From Actinomycetes bacterium (GTDB lineage: Bacteria > Actinomycetota > Acidimicrobiia > Acidimicrobiales > RAAP-2), in contig JAJYXE010000024.1 of assembly GCA_021791145.1 (NCBI GenBank), positions 1 through 64,000 on the forward strand: a stretch of DNA of 64,000 bases, written 5' to 3'. Below the pieces are notes generated by a model. It was given only the letters and a program-made list of their open reading frames with translations, was not told the origin of the DNA and did not search any database. Made by a program: the position numbers and the translations under genes. Below are positions 25,586 to 34,097 of this stretch, piece by piece (position 1 is the stretch's first letter; each line of letters begins with the position of its first letter).

Positions 25586-25626
25586 TTCCTCGCCCCCCTT
25601 CTCGAACTCCGAACTCGGCGGCATCT

Positions 25627-25654
25627 GCGAACAACCGATTGCGAACAACCGATT
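25627..25654 (-). repeat. 14-bp tandem repeat in the oxidase operon leader
   Basis: GCGAACAACCGATT (plus-strand reading) occurs at 25627-25640 and 25641-25654, with four more matching bases after. It lies about 10-37 nt downstream of the predicted transcription start and upstream of the chosen first start codon, where a repressor or RNA-binding protein could act. Confidence 0.75.
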
Positions 25655-25671
25655 GCGACTGCCTCGTCGCT

Positions 25672-25700
25672 ACCTTACGGCGCAAGGTCTCCCGGGTCAA
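25672..25700 (-). promoter_or_regulatory. Sigma-70-type promoter of the oxidase operon
   Basis: On the minus strand TTGACC (25695-25700) is separated by exactly 17 nt from TAAGGT (25672-25677). It lies between the rarA stop and the cupredoxin gene and is the best -35/-10 pair I found in the window. The predicted start is near 25665, giving a leader of about 80 nt to GTG 25585. Confidence 0.65.
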
Positions 25701-25788
25701 CCATCTCCGAACCTCTGGAGTGAGGCAGCCCGACGCCAGCGGGAAAGGAACGCCATATCCCTTTCCAGCGCCTCGCCTCTGGGCCCCT

Positions 25789-27231
25789 CTAGGCCCAGCC
25801 CGCTGTGCCCGCTGGGCCGGCCGGGCCGGCTGGGCCGGCTGTGCCGGCTGGGCCGGCTGGGCCGGCTTGGCCCGCCGCGTCCTCTTCCCCGCCCCCAAGG
25901 CGCCGGAGCCGGGCCGCGACCTCGGCCTCTGCGCCGTGGCGCGAGGGCTCGTAGTAGACGTGGCCCTCCAGGGCCGCCGGCCGGTGCTGCTGGCGCACCC
26001 ATCCTTCCGGCGCGTCGTGCGGGTACCGGTAGCCGGCGCCGTGACCGATCCCGGCGGCGGCCCGGTAGTGGCTGTCGCGCAGGTGCGCGGGCACCTCGGC
26101 GCGGCCCGGCCCGCGGACGTCTTCGCGCGCCTTGGCGAGCGCCACGGTCACCCGGTTCGACTTGGGGGCGCAGGCGAGGTAAACGACCGCTTCCGCCAGG
26201 TTGAGCGCGGCCTCGGGCAGCCCGACCATCTCGACGGCCCGTGCCGCGGCGTCAGCGACGACGAGCGCCTGGGGATCGGCCAAGCCGACGTCCTCGCTCG
26301 CCAGGATCACGAGCCTGCGGGCGATGAAGCGCGCGTCCTCTCCGGCGTCGAGCATCCGCGCCATCCAGTACAGCCCGGCGTCGGGGTCCGAGCCCCTGAC
26401 GCTCTTGATGAACGCGCTGACCTGGTCGTAGTGCTCGTCGACCCCCTGGTGGTAGAGGCGCCCCGCCCGGGCCCGGACGACGTCGTCGAGCCCGACCGCG
26501 ATCGGCGCCGCGTCCGGGTCTCCCCGGTCCCCGTGCGCCGCTTCCGACCCGGCGCCGGGGTCAGAGCGCGCCGCAGCCAGGGCGACGGCGACCTCGAGGG
26601 TGGTGAGCGCGGCCCGGGCGTCACCTTCGGCAGCGCCGACCAGCGCGCCCAGGGCCTCGTCCGTCGCCTCCGCACCCTCCGCCGCGAGCCCCCGCCGGAC
26701 GAGCTGGGCCACGTCGTCGTCTCCGAGCGGCTCGAGCCGCCAGAGCGTGGCCCGGCTCATGAGCGGCGGGTTCACCTCGAAGAAGGGGTTCTCGGTCGTC
26801 GCGCCGATGAAGACCACCACCCCGTCCTCCACCGCCGGCAAGAGGACGTCCTGCTGGGCCTTGTTGAACCGGTGCACCTCGTCGACGAAGAGGATCGTCC
26901 CGAGTCCCCGCTCACCCAGGCGGCGGCGGGCCCCCTCGATGGCCTCACGCACCTCCTTCACGCCGGCGGTCACCGCGGAGAGCGCGACCATCTCCTTCCT
27001 CGTCGCCTCGGCGATGAGGCGGGCGAGCGTGGTCTTGCCGCTCCCCGGGGGTCCCCACAGCACCACCGACCCGACGCGGTCGCGCTCGACGAGCACCCGC
27101 AGCGGCGCGCCGGGGCCGACGAGGTGGCGTTGGCCCACCACCTCGTCGAGCCGGCGCGGCCGGAGCCGCGCGGCGAGCGGGGCCCGGGATGCCAGCCGCG
27201 CCTCCGCCGCAGCCTCGAAGAGCCCCGTCAC
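25789..27231 (-). CDS. rarA: Replication-associated AAA+ ATPase RarA/MgsA
   Basis: The 480-residue clamp-loader-like ATPase has LAARLRPRRLDEVVGQ, Walker A GPPGSGKTT, Walker B ILFVDEVHRFN, sensor 1 FIGATTENPFFEVN, and the C-terminal tetramerisation part (GSDPDAGLYWMARML, GYRYPHDAPEGWV). RarA acts at stalled replication forks with RecA and single-strand binding protein. After the conserved end the protein runs into about 25 residues of Gly-Pro-Ala repeats encoded by a 9-bp minisatellite. GTG 27231 lies 31 nt after aspS, the same neighbour as in mycobacteria. Confidence 0.94.
   Translation of the reverse strand: MTGLFEAAAEARLASRAPLAARLRPRRLDEVVGQRHLVGPGAPLRVLVERDRVGSVVLWGPPGSGKTTLARLIAEATRKEMVALSAVTAGVKEVREAIEGARRRLGERGLGTILFVDEVHRFNKAQQDVLLPAVEDGVVVFIGATTENPFFEVNPPLMSRATLWRLEPLGDDDVAQLVRRGLAAEGAEATDEALGALVGAAEGDARAALTTLEVAVALAAARSDPGAGSEAAHGDRGDPDAAPIAVGLDDVVRARAGRLYHQGVDEHYDQVSAFIKSVRGSDPDAGLYWMARMLDAGEDARFIARRLVILASEDVGLADPQALVVADAAARAVEMVGLPEAALNLAEAVVYLACAPKSNRVTVALAKAREDVRGPGRAEVPAHLRDSHYRAAAGIGHGAGYRYPHDAPEGWVRQQHRPAALEGHVYYEPSRHGAEAEVAARLRRLGGGEEDAAGQAGPAGPAGTAGPAGPAGPAGTAGWA
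25801..25872 (-). repeat. 9-bp (GPA-coding) minisatellite at the rarA 3' end
   Basis: Roughly eight units of a CTGGGCCGG-like 9-mer run from about 25801 to 25872 and encode repeated Gly-Pro-Ala with Thr variants. The repeat ends a few codons before the rarA stop. Confidence 0.8.
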
Positions 27232-27262
27232 TCGGCCGCACCTCGCCCGCCGACGCTCTCGG

Positions 27263-29002
27263 TCACCGCTCGACCACCCGGATCCCGAGCTCGGCGAGCG
27301 ACGACGCGGGCAGCGGCTTCGGCGCGCCCGTGAGCGGGTCCGCGCCCGACTGGGTCTTCGGGAAGGCGATCACCTCGCGGATGCTCTCCTCTCCCGCCAG
27401 CACCGCGGCGAGCCGGTCGATCCCGAAGGCGAAGCCCGCGTGCGGGGGCGCGCCGTAGCGAAAGGCGCCCGTGAGGAACCCGAAGCGCGACGCCGCGTCC
27501 TCCTCGGAGATCCCGAGCACCTTGAAGACCCGGGCCTGGACGTCGGCGCGGTGGATCCTGACGCTTCCCGACCCGAGCTCCCAGCCGTTGAGCACGAGGT
27601 CGTAGGCCTGCGAGCGCACCGAGAGCGGATCGCGCTCCATCAGGTCAAAGTCGTCCGGGTAGGGCATCGTGAAGGGATGGTGCGCAGGGACCGGATGGCC
27701 GTCGGCCCCGATCCCCTCGAAGAGCGGGAACTCGACCACCCAGACGTAGCGGTACGGCCCCTCGCCCACCGGCCTCGCCGACAGCTCCACGCGAAGCTGG
27801 CCGAGCGTGGTGCATGCGGTCGTGTGCTCGTCGGCCACGGCCAGGACGAGGTCGCCTGGGATCGCGCCCGTCGCCGCGAGCAGCCCGTCGCGCTCGGGGT
27901 CCGAGAGGACCCGTGCGAGGGGGGAGTCGAGCGCCGCCGCGCCCTCGCGCTCGGTGACACGGAACCACGCCAGACCCTTGGCGCCGAGCCTCTTGGCCCG
28001 GCTGACCAGCGCGTCGAGCGCCGACCGGGTCGTCTCGGCACCTCCCGGGACGCGCAACCCCTTCACGGCGGGCGCCTGGAAGGCGCGGACCTCGGTCTGT
28101 TCGAACACGTCGCCCAGGTCGACGAGCGTCTGGTCGATCCGCAGGTCCGGCTTGTCGGTGCCGTAGCGGTCGAGCGCCTCCTTCCACGTCATCTGCGCGA
28201 TCGGGGGAGGCCGCTCCCCCGTGGCCGCCTCCGCAGCGTCGAGCACCGCCTCTGAGACGAAGCCGAGCACGTCGTCTTGGGTGACGAACGACGCCTCCAT
28301 GTCGAGCTGGGTGAACTCGAACTGGCGATCGGCCCGCAGGTCCTCGTCCCGCAGGCAGCGGGCGATCTGGTAGTAGCGGTCGAAGCCCCCGACCATGAGC
28401 AGCTGCTTGGCGATCTGGGGGCTCTGCGGCAGGACGTAGAAGTCGCCCCGGTGCAGCCGGCTCGGCACGGCGAACTCGCGGGCGCCCTCGGGCGTGGGCG
28501 ACCACAGGAGCGGGGTCTCGACCTCGCAGAACCCCTGGCGGTCCATGGCGCGCCGAATGGCGGAGACGACCGCCGCCCGGAGCCGGAGGTTCGCCTGCAT
28601 CCGGGGGCGCCGGAGGTCGACGTAGCGGTAGCGAAGCCGCACGGCCTCGTCGACGTCTGCCCGGTCCTCCACGAGGAAGGGGGGCGGCTCCGCGACCGAA
28701 AGGACCTCGACCGCGCACTCGCCGATCTCCACCTCCCCGGTCTCGAGCGCCGGGTTCTCCATCCCCGCAGGGCGCCTTCGGACGACCCCGGTGACCGACA
28801 CGACGTACTCGGCGCGCAGCTCGACCGATCCGTCCACCACACACTGGACGATCCCGCTCCTGTCCCGCAGGTCCACGAACGCGAGATGCTCTCCGTGCTC
28901 GCGCCGCCTGGCGACCCACCCGCACAGCCGGACCCGGGCGCCGAGGTCGTCGAGGCCGATCTCGCCGCACAGTCCCGTGCGCATCGACGTCGCGCTCGTC
29001 AT
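27263..29002 (-). CDS. aspS: Aspartyl-tRNA synthetase, probably non-discriminating (Asp/Asn)
   Basis: A 579-residue bacterial-type AspRS with an N-terminal OB-fold anticodon domain, the class II core (RCLRDEDLRADRQFEFTQLD), an inserted GAD domain, and the C-terminal GFAFGIDRLAAVLAG motif 3. The OB fold carries the sequence RRREHGEH and later RRPAGMENP. A histidine at the first site and glycine at the second are the pair I recall as marking AspRS that also charges tRNA-Asn, which would then need GatCAB. ATG 29002 overlaps the hisS stop in ATGA. The hisS-aspS-rarA order is conserved in actinobacteria. Confidence 0.95.
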   Translation of the reverse strand: MTSATSMRTGLCGEIGLDDLGARVRLCGWVARRREHGEHLAFVDLRDRSGIVQCVVDGSVELRAEYVVSVTGVVRRRPAGMENPALETGEVEIGECAVEVLSVAEPPPFLVEDRADVDEAVRLRYRYVDLRRPRMQANLRLRAAVVSAIRRAMDRQGFCEVETPLLWSPTPEGAREFAVPSRLHRGDFYVLPQSPQIAKQLLMVGGFDRYYQIARCLRDEDLRADRQFEFTQLDMEASFVTQDDVLGFVSEAVLDAAEAATGERPPPIAQMTWKEALDRYGTDKPDLRIDQTLVDLGDVFEQTEVRAFQAPAVKGLRVPGGAETTRSALDALVSRAKRLGAKGLAWFRVTEREGAAALDSPLARVLSDPERDGLLAATGAIPGDLVLAVADEHTTACTTLGQLRVELSARPVGEGPYRYVWVVEFPLFEGIGADGHPVPAHHPFTMPYPDDFDLMERDPLSVRSQAYDLVLNGWELGSGSVRIHRADVQARVFKVLGISEEDAASRFGFLTGAFRYGAPPHAGFAFGIDRLAAVLAGEESIREVIAFPKTQSGADPLTGAPKPLPASSLAELGIRVVER

Positions 29003-30291
29003 CTCCCGGTCTCCTTCCTCGTTGCGCCGGCGACCGCGTCGACGACCCCCTCGGCGGGGACCGACACCTGGGCCCCGCCGCTGCGCAGCGAGCGCACGAG
29101 GACCGTCCCGGCCGCAGCTTCCTTCGGCCCGACGATGAGGGCGACGGTCGCCCCCGAGCGGTCGGCGAGCTTCATCTGGGCCTTCATGGAGCGCCCGTCG
29201 AAGGCGCGGTCCGCGCTGAGCCCCGCCTCGCGCAGGCGCACGGTGAGCTCGAGCGCCGCTGCGCCCCCGGCCACGTCGACGATGAACGCGTCGAGAGGCG
29301 GCGGCGCAGCAGGGAAGACGCCCTCAGCGTCGCAGGCGACGAGGACACGCTCGATCCCCATGCCGAAGCCGATGCCGGGGGTGGGATCCCCCCCGAGCAT
29401 CTCGACCAGCCCGTCGTAGCGGCCGCCGCCGCACAGCGCGTTCTGGGCGGCCTCGATCGCGCCGGAGGCGTACTCGAAGGTCGTGCGCGTGTAGTAGTCG
29501 AAGCCGCGGACCAAGCGCGCGTCGAGCTCGAAGCGGATCCCGAGCGCGCCGAGCCCCTCTTGGACCCGGACGAAGTGCGCCGTGCACTCGGCGCACAGGT
29601 GCTCCAAGAGCGTGGGCGCCTCGGCGGTGACCGCGCGGCACTCGTCCCGCTTGCAGTCGAGCACGCGCATCGGGTTCGCGCGAAAGCGCGCCCGGTGCTC
29701 CTCGCACAGCCCGCCCTGGTGCGCCTCGAGGTACGAATCCAACAGCTCCAGGTAGCGCGGCCGGCACGCGGCGTCACCCATCGACCCGATGCGCAGCGAG
29801 TAGTCGGTGAGACCGAGGCGCGCGAGGAACGTCTGGGCGACCCAGATCACCTCGACGTCGAGGTCGGCGTCGGCGACACCGAGCGCCTCGATCCCGAGCT
29901 GGTGGTGCTGGCGGTAGCGCGCCGCCTGGGGGCGCTCGTGGCGCAGCAGCGGCGCCATGTACCACGCCTTCCACGGCAGGACCGGATGATGCTGGATGTA
30001 CGCGCGCACGACCGAGGCGGTGCCTTCGGGTCGCAGCGCGAGCATCTGGCCGTCACGGTCGGAGAACTCGTACATCTCCTTGCCGACGACGTCGTTCTCC
30101 TCACCGATGCCGCGGCGGAACACGGAGGCGTACTCGAACACGGGGCTCTGGATGAGCCCGTAGCCGGACCCTTCGACCAGCGCGCCGAACCGCTCGATCG
30201 CCCGCTCGAACCGCCAGGACTCCGGCCACAGCAGGTCCCGAGTGCCGGTCGGGGCGCGCGGCTCCGCACGCTCGTCCGCCGTGCGCGCCAC
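28999..30291 (-). CDS. hisS: Histidyl-tRNA synthetase
   Basis: The 430-residue class II synthetase has PTGTRDLLWPE at the N-terminus, ALRPEGTASVVRAY, motif 2 RHERPQAARYRQHHQLGIE, the histidine-specific LVRGFDYYTRTTFE and CGGGRYDGL, and a C-terminal anticodon-binding domain. Bacterial enzymes usually have FHQ in motif 2; here it is HHQ. A cysteine-rich insert (LDCKRDEC and HLCAECTAH) between motif 2 and LVRGFDYY could bind zinc. GTG start lies 3 nt after relA. Confidence 0.95.
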   Translation of the reverse strand: MARTADERAEPRAPTGTRDLLWPESWRFERAIERFGALVEGSGYGLIQSPVFEYASVFRRGIGEENDVVGKEMYEFSDRDGQMLALRPEGTASVVRAYIQHHPVLPWKAWYMAPLLRHERPQAARYRQHHQLGIEALGVADADLDVEVIWVAQTFLARLGLTDYSLRIGSMGDAACRPRYLELLDSYLEAHQGGLCEEHRARFRANPMRVLDCKRDECRAVTAEAPTLLEHLCAECTAHFVRVQEGLGALGIRFELDARLVRGFDYYTRTTFEYASGAIEAAQNALCGGGRYDGLVEMLGGDPTPGIGFGMGIERVLVACDAEGVFPAAPPPLDAFIVDVAGGAAALELTVRLREAGLSADRAFDGRSMKAQMKLADRSGATVALIVGPKEAAAGTVLVRSLRSGGAQVSVPAEGVVDAVAGATRKETGR

Positions 30292-30294
30292 GGG

Positions 30295-32535
30295 TCAGGC
30301 CTTCTTGCCGGGAAGCAACCGGTAGGCGTCGAACACGCCGTCGAGGTGCTTGAGCGACGCCAGCACCGAGTGGAGGTGGGCGGGATCGGCGAGCTCCACC
30401 TCGAACGACATGCGGCTCACGCGATCGGGCGCCGTCACGGTGCGGGCTGAGACGATGTTGAGGTGGTGCTCGGACACCACACGGCTCACGTCGGCGAGAA
30501 GCCGCTCGCGGTCGAAGGCCAGGACCTCCACGGTGGCGACGAAGATCCCTTCGACGCCGCGATCCCACTCGACCTCGATCAGGCGCTCCTGGGAACGGCG
30601 CGAGAGCGCCGTCGCGTTCGAGCAGTCGGCGCGGTGCACCGAGACCCCCCGTCCCTGGGTGACGAACCCGAGGAGCTGGTCTCCCGGCACCGGCGTGCAG
30701 CAACGGGCCAGGTGGACCATCACGTCGTCGAGGCCCTCGACGTACAGGCCTGCAGCGGCGACCCTGCTCCGGCGCGTGCGCTGCGCGGTGAGCCCCGCGG
30801 TGAGCCTCGCGGTGGTGGGGAGCTGGTCCGGTTCGCCGGGCCGCAGCTCGCGGGCGAGCCGCTGGACGACCGACTGGGCCGACGCCTGGTGCTCGCCGAT
30901 GGCCGCGTACAGCGAGTCGGTGTCGGCGAGGTTCATCGCTGCGGCCACCTGGGCGAGCGCGCTCGAGGCCATCACCTTGTGCAGCGGCATCCCCTCTCGG
31001 CGCAGCGCCTTCGCCAGCTCCTCCTTGCCGGTCTCGATCGCGTCCTCGCGACGCTCCCTGCTGAACCACTGGCGGATCTTGTTGCGCGCCCTCGACGAGG
31101 CGACGATATCGAGCCAGTCGCGCGAGGGCGCCGCCGAAGGAGACTTCGAGGTGAAGATCTCCACCGTGTCGGCCGACGCGAGCCGCGTGTCGAGCGGCAC
31201 GAGCCGGCCGTTGACGCGCGCTCCGATGCAGCGGTGGCCCACCTCGGTGTGGATCGCGTAGGCGAAGTCGACCGGGGTCGATCGGGCAGGAAGGGGGATG
31301 ACCCTGCCCTTGGGCGTGAACACGTAGACCTCGTCCTGCTCGAGGTCGAGCTTGAGCGCCTCGAGGAACTCCAGCGGATCGGTCGTCTCCTGGTCGACGT
31401 CGGAGATCCGCTGCATCCACGCGAGCTCCGAGGAGACGTCCTCCCTCTCCTTGTACCCCCAGTGCGCGGCGATGCCGTACTCCGCGCGGCGGTGCATCTC
31501 GTGGGTCCTGATCTGGACCTCGATCGGCTTGCCGTCGAGGCCGATCACCGTGGTGTGCAGGGACTGGTAGAGGTTGAACTTCGGGGTGTTGATGTAGTCC
31601 TTGAAGCGTCCCTGCACCGGGGGCCAGATCGCGTGGATCGCGCCGAGCGCCGCCCAGCAGTCCTTCTCGCTCGCGACGACGACGCGCATGCCGACGAGGT
31701 CGTGGATGTCGTCGAACTCCTTGCCGCGCACCACCATCTTCTCGTAGATGCTCCACAGGTGCTTGGGCCGGCCGGTGACCTCTGCCTCGACGCCCGCCGC
31801 GGCGAGCCGCTCGCGCACCGAGATGAGGACGCGGGCGAGGTACTCCTCGCGCTGGGGCGCGCGGACCGCGACCATCTGCTCGATCTCCGCGTAGCGCCTC
31901 GGGTGCAGGGTCGCGAAGGCAAGGTCCTCCAGCTGCCAGCGGACCTGCTGGACACCCAGGCGGTGTGCGAGGGGTGCGTAGACGTCGAAGGTCTCGGTGG
32001 CGATCCGCCGCTGCTTCCATGCGGGCATCACGCCCAGGGTCCGCATGTTGTGGAGACGGTCGGCGAGCTTGATCAACAGGACCCGCCAGTCGCTCGCCAT
32101 CGCGACCAGCATCTTGCGGATGGTCGCCGCCTGCTGCTGCTCCTTGGAGTCGAACTGGAGCCGGTCGAGCTTGGTCACTCCGTCGACGATGCCGGTCACG
32201 ACCCCTCCGAGGGCGGACTCCAGCGCCTCGAGGGTGAGCCCGCCGTCCTCGACCGCGTCGTGGAGGAGGGCGGCGGCCACCGAGGACGTGTCGAGCCCGA
32301 GCTCTGCGACGATGCCGGCGACCGCGATCGGGTGCGTCACGTAGGGTTCTCCCGATCGCCGGAACTGCCCCTCGTGGGCCGCGGCGGCCATGCGCGCGGC
32401 CTGGAGCACCGGTGCCGTGTCCGCCTCGGGATGCCGGGCGGCAAAGGTCCGGAGCACGGGCTCCAGCAACTCGCCGAGGCGCCCGGGCTCCGCGTAGGCG
32501 GCGTGCTCGCCGCCGACCGTCGCCAGCGTCACCAT
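30295..32535 (-). CDS. relA: Bifunctional (p)ppGpp synthetase/hydrolase RelA/SpoT (Rel)
   Basis: The 746-residue stringent-response enzyme has an HD hydrolase domain with the intact HDAVED motif, the synthetase domain (FDDIHDLVGMRVVV; EVQIRTHEMHRRAEYG), TGS (DEVYVFTPKGRVIPLP) and the C-terminal ACT domain. Both catalytic halves look active, as expected for a single long Rel. ATG 32535 is 6 nt after TAGCGT on the minus strand, so the mRNA is probably leaderless, although AAGGA adjacent to the ATG could also act as a weak ribosome-binding site. hisS follows at once and is probably cotranscribed. Confidence 0.96.
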   Translation of the reverse strand: MVTLATVGGEHAAYAEPGRLGELLEPVLRTFAARHPEADTAPVLQAARMAAAAHEGQFRRSGEPYVTHPIAVAGIVAELGLDTSSVAAALLHDAVEDGGLTLEALESALGGVVTGIVDGVTKLDRLQFDSKEQQQAATIRKMLVAMASDWRVLLIKLADRLHNMRTLGVMPAWKQRRIATETFDVYAPLAHRLGVQQVRWQLEDLAFATLHPRRYAEIEQMVAVRAPQREEYLARVLISVRERLAAAGVEAEVTGRPKHLWSIYEKMVVRGKEFDDIHDLVGMRVVVASEKDCWAALGAIHAIWPPVQGRFKDYINTPKFNLYQSLHTTVIGLDGKPIEVQIRTHEMHRRAEYGIAAHWGYKEREDVSSELAWMQRISDVDQETTDPLEFLEALKLDLEQDEVYVFTPKGRVIPLPARSTPVDFAYAIHTEVGHRCIGARVNGRLVPLDTRLASADTVEIFTSKSPSAAPSRDWLDIVASSRARNKIRQWFSRERREDAIETGKEELAKALRREGMPLHKVMASSALAQVAAAMNLADTDSLYAAIGEHQASAQSVVQRLARELRPGEPDQLPTTARLTAGLTAQRTRRSRVAAAGLYVEGLDDVMVHLARCCTPVPGDQLLGFVTQGRGVSVHRADCSNATALSRRSQERLIEVEWDRGVEGIFVATVEVLAFDRERLLADVSRVVSEHHLNIVSARTVTAPDRVSRMSFEVELADPAHLHSVLASLKHLDGVFDAYRLLPGKKA

Positions 32536-32541
32536 TCCTTC

Positions 32542-32547
32542 ACGCTA
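32542..32547 (-). promoter_or_regulatory. -10 element TAGCGT for leaderless relA
   Basis: Minus-strand TAGCGT lies exactly 6 nt before the relA ATG, in the 77-bp gap to secF. Confidence 0.5.
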
Positions 32548-32612
32548 CTAGGAGGAACGACGCTTGCGGTGCTCCGACTCCCGCCCGCCCGACTGCACCC
32601 CCGAGCGCCGCG

Positions 32613-34097
32613 CTAGCGCCGCCGCTTGCCCTTGCCCCCCTTGCGCGAGCGGGGAGGCTGACGGCGAGCCGGTGCCGGCCGCTGCGTGGACCGGACCTGG
32701 GTCCCCGGGCGCGGCGCCGACGGCCCGGCCACCCCGGCGGCCCCGTTGCCCGCGGGGGCAGGCACGGCCGGCTCCCGGGTGGCGGTGGCGGCCACCCGGC
32801 TCTGCGCCGGGCTCCGGCGGGGTGCCCGGGACTGGCCCGGACGGATGGTCCCGCCCCGCGCGTCGCGCGTCAGGCGCTGCACACCACCGGAAGCGGACGC
32901 GCCGAGCAGCGCGGCTGCGGCCCTGGGGGTGAGCAGCCCGAGGCGCTCACCCTTCTGCTCGACGCGCTGGCGGATCGCGACGTACCGGGGCTCGCGCTCC
33001 TTCAGCCAGGCGAGGATCGGGGAGGCGATGAAGATCGACGAGTACGCCCCGGAGAGCAGGCCCACGAACAGCGCCAGGCCGTAGTTGAGCAGCGTCGTCG
33101 CCCCCAGCAGCTCCGCGCCGATGAGGAGCACCGAGAGCACCGGGAGGATCGCGACGAGGGAGGTGTTGATCGAGCGGGCCAGGGTCTGGTTCATCGAGAG
33201 GTTGACCATCTCCGAATAGGTCAACCGGCCCGACGCGCCGAGGCCCTTGGTGTTGTCGCGGACGCGGTCGAACACCACGACCGTGTCGTAGAGGGAGTAG
33301 CCGAGGATGGTGAGGACCGCGATCACCGTGTCCGGGGTGACCTGGAAGCCCGCCAGCGAGTACACGCCTGCGGTCACGAGGAGGTCGTGGAGCAGCGCGA
33401 GGAAGGCTGCGATCGCCATCTTCGGCTCGAACCGGATGCTGATGTAGACGGCGACGAGCACCAGGAAGACGATCAGCGCGATGACCGCCTTCTGGGTGAC
33501 CTGGCCTCCCCAGGTGGGGCCGACGGATGTCTCCGACACCGCTGTCCGTGTCGTCTTCGCGAGCTTTGCCAGCGCGGCGCGCACCCTCGCTGTCTCGCCG
33601 GCGCGCTGGGAGGCGCTGAGGTTGTTCAAATCCGCGGTGACCCGCACCTCCTGCGCGCTGCCGGTACCGAGGAGCTCGACGGTCGGCTGACTGAGCCCCG
33701 CAGCCTCGACCGCGTTCAGCGCCTGGGTCTGGGAGACGTGGGGCGCCTTCACGGTCCAGGCGTCGCCGCCTTTGAATGTGATCCCGAGGTTGAGCCCCCG
33801 GATGCCGAGCGAGAGCAGGCCGGCCACGATGATGACGAGCGAGATGCCGATCCACCAGCGGCGGCGGCCGACGAAGTCGAAGGAGGTCTCGCCCCGGTAG
33901 AGGCGCCGGAACGGTCCGGGGCGCTTCGGGCCGGCGACCGAAGGCGCCCTGGCGGCGAGCCGGGCCACCTCGTCTTCGACGAGCTCGGCCTCCGTGATCT
34001 CGGTTTCGGACTCGCCTTCGGCCGGGAACCCTGCGTCCCCGTCCGCGGCGCCGGGGTCGAGCCCCTCGACCTCGCGTGTCGCGCGGTCCTCGCTCAT
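32613..34097 (-). CDS. secF: Protein translocase subunit SecF
   Basis: A 494-residue RND-fold protein with six predicted helices, opening with a 65-residue acidic cytoplasmic arm, then SFDFVGRRRWWIGISL and a first periplasmic domain with GGDAWTVKAPHVSQ. Family signature segments are YSLYDTVVVFDRVRDNT and NQTLARSINTSLVAILPVL. SecDF uses the proton gradient to pull proteins out of the Sec channel. The last 130 residues are basic and Pro/Arg-rich, far longer than typical SecF ends. ATG 34097 overlaps the secD stop in ATGA. Confidence 0.95.
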   Translation of the reverse strand: MSEDRATREVEGLDPGAADGDAGFPAEGESETEITEAELVEDEVARLAARAPSVAGPKRPGPFRRLYRGETSFDFVGRRRWWIGISLVIIVAGLLSLGIRGLNLGITFKGGDAWTVKAPHVSQTQALNAVEAAGLSQPTVELLGTGSAQEVRVTADLNNLSASQRAGETARVRAALAKLAKTTRTAVSETSVGPTWGGQVTQKAVIALIVFLVLVAVYISIRFEPKMAIAAFLALLHDLLVTAGVYSLAGFQVTPDTVIAVLTILGYSLYDTVVVFDRVRDNTKGLGASGRLTYSEMVNLSMNQTLARSINTSLVAILPVLSVLLIGAELLGATTLLNYGLALFVGLLSGAYSSIFIASPILAWLKEREPRYVAIRQRVEQKGERLGLLTPRAAAALLGASASGGVQRLTRDARGGTIRPGQSRAPRRSPAQSRVAATATREPAVPAPAGNGAAGVAGPSAPRPGTQVRSTQRPAPARRQPPRSRKGGKGKRRR

